From DASQDN01 sp035630195 (GTDB taxonomy: Bacteria > Acidobacteriota > Terriglobia > Bryobacterales > Bryobacteraceae), in contig DASQLD010000324.1 in NCBI GenBank assembly GCA_035630195.1, positions 1-29,253 of the forward strand: DNA of 29,253 nt, written 5' to 3'. A program made the translations under genes and the position numbers. The notes under the pieces were generated by a model. That model saw nothing but the letters and a program-made list of their open reading frames with translations. It was not told the origin of the DNA and made no database searches. Shown here piece after piece: positions 24,618 through 29,253 of the stretch (position 1 is the stretch's first letter; the number at the start of each line of letters is the position of its first letter).

Positions 24618-26924
24618 ATGTTCAATCGCAACCGCGCACGCGACGCAAGCTTCGCCCGCTGCCTGAAAACGGCAGCCATACTACTCTCGATCGGAATGAC
24701 CGCTTTGTTGGCGGCGCCCGAGCAGAACCACAAGCAGTGGTCCGACTACGGCGGCGGACCGGACTCATCCCATTTCGTCGCGCTTGACCAGATCAACAAA
24801 TCCAATGTGAGCCAGTTACAGATTGCATGGGTCTATCCCACCGGCGATGACAAAGCTTACCTGTTCAATCCAATCGTCGTCGATAACGTCATGTATGTGT
24901 TGGCCAAGAACAGTTCGCTTGTTGCGCTGGACGCAACCACGGGAAAGGAAATCTGGGTTCATGAGAACCTTCCCGGCTTGTCGAACCGCGGCATTGCTTA
25001 CTGGGAAAGCAAGAATCGCAATGACCGACGGCTGATCTTCGCAATGAACGACTACCTCCAACAGATCGACGCCCGGACTGGCAAATCCATTCTGACGTTC
25101 GGGAAGCGTGGACTGGTAGACCTGAGGCAAGGTCTGAGCCGCGATCCCAAGACCATCAATCGCATTCAAACCGACACGCCGGGGCGCGTGTTCGAGGATC
25201 TGCTTCTGTTGGGCTCAACGCCTGGTGAAGCCTATCTGGCGCCTCCCGGCGATATTCGCGCCTATAACGTAATTACAGGCAAGCTGGTCTGGACCTTTCA
25301 TACTATTCCGCATCCTGGGGAGTTCGGTTATGACACTTGGCCCAAGGATGCGTGGAAATACTCGGGCGGAGCGAACACGTGGGGCGAGATTACGGTGGAC
25401 ACTAAGCGGGGAATCGCCTACTTCCCAACCGGATCTCCGACCTACGATTACTACGGAGCCGACCGGATCGGGGTAAACCTGTTCGCCAATGCTCTCGTGG
25501 CGCTCGATGCGCGCACGGGGAAACGTTTGTGGCATTTCCAGTTGGTCCATCACGATCTATGGGATTACGACACCACGGCGGCGCCGCAGTTGCTGACGGT
25601 GATGCACAACGGAAAATCGGTGGACGTTGTGGCGCAGTCCAGCAAACAGGGATTTCTGTATGTCTTCGATCGCGTAACAGGCAAGCCTCTGTGGCCCATC
25701 GAGGAACGGCCGGTTCCCAAGAGTCTGATGCCGGGTGAACAGGCATGGCCTACGCAGCCCTTCCCGACGGCTCCTCCGCCTTTCGCACGGCAGAAAATCA
25801 CCGCTGACGATGTGAACCCCTATATCCTCAGACCCGACGAGCGCACTGCATGGAAGAAGCGCATTGCCGCTATGAGGAACGAAGGTCTGTATACTCCGCC
25901 GGGATTAACGGAGACCATCTCGATGCCCGGGGCGCGCGGAGGATCGAATTGGGGCAGTGGCGCCGTGAATCCAAACAAAGGCTTCATGTACCTCAACACG
26001 CAGGATTGGCCAACCATCTACAAATTGAGTCTTGAAGATCCCCTCGCGAAACCTGCCGTAAACACCAGCGCAAAAGCTGTCTACGAGGCGCGGTGCCAGG
26101 CGTGTCATGGCGTGAATGGTGTGCGCTCCGGAGCCGGTCCACCCGCACTCGCCGCTATCAGCAAGCGTGTTCCCTTGGATTCGTTCCGCCTCTCAGTCCG
26201 GAACGGGCGGGGAAAAATGCCGGCCTTCGGCGATCTTGACGATACCGCGGTCAAGCAGCTCTTCGAGTATCTCGACTCGCAGTCAATGCCGGCCGATGAC
26301 GCAGGGAGAACGCCCGTAAAGAAGACAGCCGATCCCGGGCCAGTGGTAGCCGCCGGAGGAGCGCCCGGTGGGCTGAAACTTCGCCAAGGGAATGTGGATC
26401 GGTACACGCCCCTCGGCGGCCCACCGTATCCTTCGGGGAGCCAGACGCCTCGCGTTCGTTACTACACGGACTGGGGCCTTTATCCCAATCAGCCCTATAT
26501 CGTCGGACCGCCCTGGTCCTCTGTTGTGGCTTATGACCTCAACTCCGGAACGATCAAGTGGAAGGTACCGTTGGGGCAGGACGCCGTAGCGGAGGCAGAG
26601 GGAGCTCGCGACACAGGCGCCTTTATGGCGGAACACCACGGAATGATCGTGACCGCGACAGGGCTGATATTCATTGCGGCTAGTGACGGCAAGATCCGCG
26701 CACTCGATGAGGAGACCGGCAAAGTGTTGTGGAGTGCTACATTGCCCGCAGGTTCCGAGGGCATCCCCGCCATGTACGAAGCGAACGGACGGCAATACCT
26801 TGTGGTTCCGGCGTCATCGAATATCAATTCGGGAGGCGGACATCCGGGAAGCAGCGGCAAAGTGCAGGCAGTGCGCTCAGACCTGCCCAAAGGCTACGTC
26901 GCGTTCGCATTGCCCCGGAAATGA
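24618..26924 (+). CDS. PQQ-dependent dehydrogenase with inserted cytochrome c domain
   Basis: The 768-residue protein has a signal peptide (about residues 1-33) and a quinoprotein beta-propeller with tryptophan-docking repeats such as ALDATTGKEIWVHE, ALDARTGKRLWHF and ALDEETGKVLWSA. A cytochrome c domain with CQACH at residues 493-497 and distal-Met candidate in GKMPAFGDL is inserted between propeller blades (about 480-570), followed by a Pro/Gly linker. Such enzymes oxidise sugars or alcohols in the periplasm and pass electrons from PQQ to heme. In classical type II quinohemoprotein dehydrogenases the heme domain is C-terminal; here it is internal. AAGGA precedes the ATG by three bases. The next gene starts one base after its stop. 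PQQ synthesis genes are not in the window. Confidence 0.93.
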   Translation: MFNRNRARDASFARCLKTAAILLSIGMTALLAAPEQNHKQWSDYGGGPDSSHFVALDQINKSNVSQLQIAWVYPTGDDKAYLFNPIVVDNVMYVLAKNSSLVALDATTGKEIWVHENLPGLSNRGIAYWESKNRNDRRLIFAMNDYLQQIDARTGKSILTFGKRGLVDLRQGLSRDPKTINRIQTDTPGRVFEDLLLLGSTPGEAYLAPPGDIRAYNVITGKLVWTFHTIPHPGEFGYDTWPKDAWKYSGGANTWGEITVDTKRGIAYFPTGSPTYDYYGADRIGVNLFANALVALDARTGKRLWHFQLVHHDLWDYDTTAAPQLLTVMHNGKSVDVVAQSSKQGFLYVFDRVTGKPLWPIEERPVPKSLMPGEQAWPTQPFPTAPPPFARQKITADDVNPYILRPDERTAWKKRIAAMRNEGLYTPPGLTETISMPGARGGSNWGSGAVNPNKGFMYLNTQDWPTIYKLSLEDPLAKPAVNTSAKAVYEARCQACHGVNGVRSGAGPPALAAISKRVPLDSFRLSVRNGRGKMPAFGDLDDTAVKQLFEYLDSQSMPADDAGRTPVKKTADPGPVVAAGGAPGGLKLRQGNVDRYTPLGGPPYPSGSQTPRVRYYTDWGLYPNQPYIVGPPWSSVVAYDLNSGTIKWKVPLGQDAVAEAEGARDTGAFMAEHHGMIVTATGLIFIAASDGKIRALDEETGKVLWSATLPAGSEGIPAMYEANGRQYLVVPASSNINSGGGHPGSSGKVQAVRSDLPKGYVAFALPRK

Positions 26925-26925
26925 T

Positions 26926-27870
26926 ATGGCGATTCGCTGGCTCGTGATCGGCGTAGGAGACATCACAACGAAGCGTGTGCTACCGGCAATTCAGGCCGAG
27001 CCACGTAGCACGCTAGTGGGCATCGTCACGCGAAATCCGTCGAAGGCCGAGCCCTACGGCGTGCCGGGCTGGACCTCTTTGGACGTCGCTCTGGCGGAAC
27101 AGGAATGCGACGCCGTGTATGTGGCCAGCCCTGTGGCGCTGCATGCGCAACAGACGATCGCCAGCCTCCGCGCCGGACGGAATGTCCTCTGTGAGAAGCC
27201 CATGGCCATGAACTACGACGAGGCGCTTTCAATGCAGCGCATGGCCCAGCAGACCGGCCGAACCCTGGGGATCGCGTACTATCGCCGCATGTATCCGCAA
27301 GTGGACCGTGCTCTGGAACTGATCCGCCAGAAAGCGATCGGTGAACCTGTGTTCGCCGAGGCTACCTCGCACTACTGGTTTTGCCCCGGTCCTGAAGATG
27401 AGCGGAGCTGGTTCATCGATCCGGCGATGGCCGGCCGTGGACCGTTGTACGACATCGCCTCCCATCGCATTGACCTGATGAACTATCTGTTCGGCAAACC
27501 TTCGCGGGCCAGTGCACTCACTTCCAATGCCGTTCATCAGTACGCAGTAGAGGACAACGCAACTGTCATGGTCGAGTACGATTCGGGTGTTCGGGGCGTC
27601 ATCGATGTTCGGTGGCATTCGCGCGTCTTCCGCGACGAATTCCGAATCCGCGGCACAGACGGCGAAATTGATATGACTCCCCTAAACTCGGGCGTCCTGA
27701 TTTATCCAGGCGGCAGGGAAGATTTGCCTCCGCATGAGAATCTACACTATCCGTGTGTAGCAGATTTCGTGACAGCGCTGTTGGCGGGTACGGAACCGCG
27801 CTCCTCCGGAGCGACCGCGCTCGTCACCGCATGGGTTACGGACGAGGCAATCCGCAGTTCAGCACCCTGA
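26926..27870 (+). CDS. Cytoplasmic Gfo/Idh/MocA family oxidoreductase
   Basis: The ATG at 26926 lies one base after the dehydrogenase stop and gives 314 residues without a signal peptide. The Rossmann segment IRWLVIGVGDI (3-13), VCEKP-type motif LCEKPMAM (88-95, Lys91 likely catalytic) and the family's substrate-domain pattern GPLYDIASHRIDLMNYLFG are present. It is a typical NAD(P)-dependent sugar or cyclitol dehydrogenase. Together with the periplasmic PQQ enzyme it suggests that an oxidised product is taken up and processed further, which is inference. An upstream extension of the frame into the dehydrogenase gene is not coding. Its end is only 15 bases from the convergent receptor gene. 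Confidence 0.93.
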   Translation: MAIRWLVIGVGDITTKRVLPAIQAEPRSTLVGIVTRNPSKAEPYGVPGWTSLDVALAEQECDAVYVASPVALHAQQTIASLRAGRNVLCEKPMAMNYDEALSMQRMAQQTGRTLGIAYYRRMYPQVDRALELIRQKAIGEPVFAEATSHYWFCPGPEDERSWFIDPAMAGRGPLYDIASHRIDLMNYLFGKPSRASALTSNAVHQYAVEDNATVMVEYDSGVRGVIDVRWHSRVFRDEFRIRGTDGEIDMTPLNSGVLIYPGGREDLPPHENLHYPCVADFVTALLAGTEPRSSGATALVTAWVTDEAIRSSAP

Positions 27871-27885
27871 ATAGAGCAGTGTTTC

Positions 27886-29253
27886 TTAAAAGCGCACCCG
27901 AATCCCGCCCCAAGCGCCTCTAGGCGCGCCTGGTGCAAAGAAGGTAGCGTTGACCAGTGGATATTCTCCATCCACCGGTGGGAAAGGCCGGGCGATGAAA
28001 CTGCCAGTGCTCGTGAATCCCGTAGCACCCAGTTGCGCCGCAGTAGAGTACTGGCGATCGAAGAGGTTGTTCACTTGCACGAATAGTTGAATGTGCGGAT
28101 GCGCCTGATAACGCGCGCCGAGGTTCACTACTGCGTAGCCATCTGATTTGCCGGGACCCAGATAATACGTTCCGTCAGGCTCGTGCTGGTTGTTTTCGTT
28201 GCCTCGCGCATACGAACTGGACGCGCTGAACAATCCAAGATCCACAACGAATTTCGAAGTGAGCTGCACATCCGCATGGGCCTTCAACATATGTTGCGGG
28301 ATGAGAGGAATGCGGTTGCCTGGTTCCATCTCTATATTCCCCTCGATGCCCGGGATCTCTTGCGCTTCCTCGTTGCTGCTGTTGCCCGCGCCGGCCACTT
28401 CTTCCCCGCTCTGAAAGGTTGCGTCGAGAAAGGTATAGGCGCCGCCGATGTTCACACGCTTGAATCTCGTGCTGACGTCGAATTCGAAGCCTTGGCGCAA
28501 TGTCTTGTCAAAGTTCTTGAAGTATCCGAATCCGGTTTGTTCGGAAGCGACAAAGAGAATGTCATCGCGATTGGCTGCGCGGAACCAGCCGGCGCTCCAT
28601 TGCATGTTGTTCTCAGAGCCGCTGCGAATGCCCGCTTCGACAGTCCCTGTCACCACTTGTTTCAGCGGCGGGTCACCCGCCATTGCGTTCGGTAGCTTGC
28701 AGGGCGAATTCGGATCGGCACAGCCAAGCTCGATCGAAGTGGGAGCGCGGCTACCCTCGGTATAGCCCCCGTAAAGACTCGCCGCGCTCGCGATCCGGTA
28801 CGTTGCGCCGACCGCAGGATTGAAGCGATTGAACTCATGTTTTCCCGTCAAGGACCCCACGCCCGGTGTGGGATTCAGGATGTCGCGATTGTCAATCGAG
28901 GTGTGATTGAATCGCCCCGAAAGTGTGAGGCTTAGTCGGTCGAGTGCGATGGTATCGGTGGCGTAGAAGCTTCCGGTGTGAATCCGGCCCGACAGATCCA
29001 CTCGGGTATCGAAGGGGACACCATCCTCGTCGCCTCCCGTTACGCCGTCCGCATACGCTTTGATGCCGGTCACGCTACGATCAGCAATCAGATAACCGAG
29101 TTCCGTTGACTGAGTGAACCCGACGCTGTTGCCGTCATAGCCGCCCCCTACCGTGAGTTGATTGCGATAGGAGCCGATAGCGCCGAACCAGCTCACTTGA
29201 CCGGACAATCCATAATTCCTCTGATGCGTTCCGGAGCGATTCAATAGTCCATT
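27886..29253 (-). CDS. TonB-dependent outer-membrane receptor (N-terminal part outside window)
   Basis: The minus-strand frame is open from the right edge and ends at 27886, giving 455 residues of beta-barrel. Alternating aromatic strands and long loops are visible, with ASLYGGYTEGSRAPTSIELGC (the 'YGG-x-EG-x-RAP' strand typical of TonB receptors), FEFDVSTRFKRVNIGGAYTFLDA and VNNLFDRQYSTAAQLG near the end, and a C-terminal RVRF whose last aromatic residue is the outer-membrane sorting signal. Three cysteines at most are present, two close together in the loop CADPNSPCKLP. The plug and TonB box are off the window. It would import a bulky nutrient or metal chelate; its position facing the oxidation cluster hints at a shared substrate. 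Confidence 0.92.
   Translation of the reverse strand, partial: NGLLNRSGTHQRNYGLSGQVSWFGAIGSYRNQLTVGGGYDGNSVGFTQSTELGYLIADRSVTGIKAYADGVTGGDEDGVPFDTRVDLSGRIHTGSFYATDTIALDRLSLTLSGRFNHTSIDNRDILNPTPGVGSLTGKHEFNRFNPAVGATYRIASAASLYGGYTEGSRAPTSIELGCADPNSPCKLPNAMAGDPPLKQVVTGTVEAGIRSGSENNMQWSAGWFRAANRDDILFVASEQTGFGYFKNFDKTLRQGFEFDVSTRFKRVNIGGAYTFLDATFQSGEEVAGAGNSSNEEAQEIPGIEGNIEMEPGNRIPLIPQHMLKAHADVQLTSKFVVDLGLFSASSSYARGNENNQHEPDGTYYLGPGKSDGYAVVNLGARYQAHPHIQLFVQVNNLFDRQYSTAAQLGATGFTSTGSFIARPFPPVDGEYPLVNATFFAPGAPRGAWGGIRVRF

Noticed and set aside
26674..26925. Upstream extension of the second Gfo/Idh/MocA frame
   Set aside because: It overlaps the end of the PQQ dehydrogenase, and the Rossmann fold begins right at the ATG at 26926.
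1..29253. tRNA, rRNA, CRISPR array, insertion sequence, prophage, toxin-antitoxin or defence genes
   Set aside because: I looked for direct repeat arrays, tRNA T-loop-like sequence, transposase or integrase motifs and paired small toxin/antitoxin genes on both strands and found none that hold up.

Overview
The window looks like chromosomal DNA of a Gram-negative soil bacterium, most probably an Acidobacteriota of the Solibacter/Bryobacter type. This placement is inferred from gene content and not from a marker gene. The signs are a winged-helix/TolB-propeller hybrid regulator, a LolA-like secreted protein beside a MacA-type adaptor, an exported Gfo/Idh/MocA oxidoreductase, a PQQ dehydrogenase with an inserted cytochrome c domain, and a TonB-dependent receptor. 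Many proteins carry export signals. I see no rRNA, tRNA, CRISPR array, transposase, integrase or phage gene.

Left part (1-7925): a truncated YbaK-type Cys-tRNA deacylase diverges from a secreted M15 peptidase. The peptidase is followed by an exported dienelactone hydrolase, a TerC membrane protein and a secreted acetamidase/formamidase-family protein. On the minus strand lie a LolA-like secreted protein, a MacA-type adaptor and a MacB/LolD-type ATPase, closed by a clear intrinsic terminator. No permease accompanies the last two. Beyond the terminator are a 32-residue ORF with an excellent Shine-Dalgarno sequence and a small four-cysteine protein.

Middle part (8038-18610): one large exported protein (about 950 codons, unknown function) is split over four reading frames. 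The first three changes can each be repaired by removing one base from a short A or T run. Its last fragment overlaps the start of a tight operon: DapA/NanA-type aldolase, secreted alpha/beta-hydrolase and PLP-dependent decarboxylase. Next come a class 1B dihydroorotate dehydrogenase and a RidA protein sharing an ATGA overlap, then a winged-helix/propeller regulator on the minus strand.

Right part (18787-29253): an extracytoplasmic oxidation cluster. An exported amidohydrolase is followed, one frame off, by a two-heme cytochrome c with no start codon or signal peptide of its own. After that come an exported alpha/beta hydrolase, a twin-Arg Gfo/Idh/MocA oxidoreductase, a short HEAT-like protein, the PQQ dehydrogenase with internal heme domain, a cytoplasmic Gfo/Idh/MocA oxidoreductase and a convergent TonB-dependent receptor that runs off the right edge. 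A plausible reading is uptake and periplasmic oxidation of a carbohydrate or other polyol, with electrons passed to c-type cytochromes; the substrate cannot be read from the sequence.

I found no convincing new defence or mobile system. The most notable points are the two frame-broken loci, the small ORF behind the exporter terminator, and the orphan adaptor/ATPase pair.
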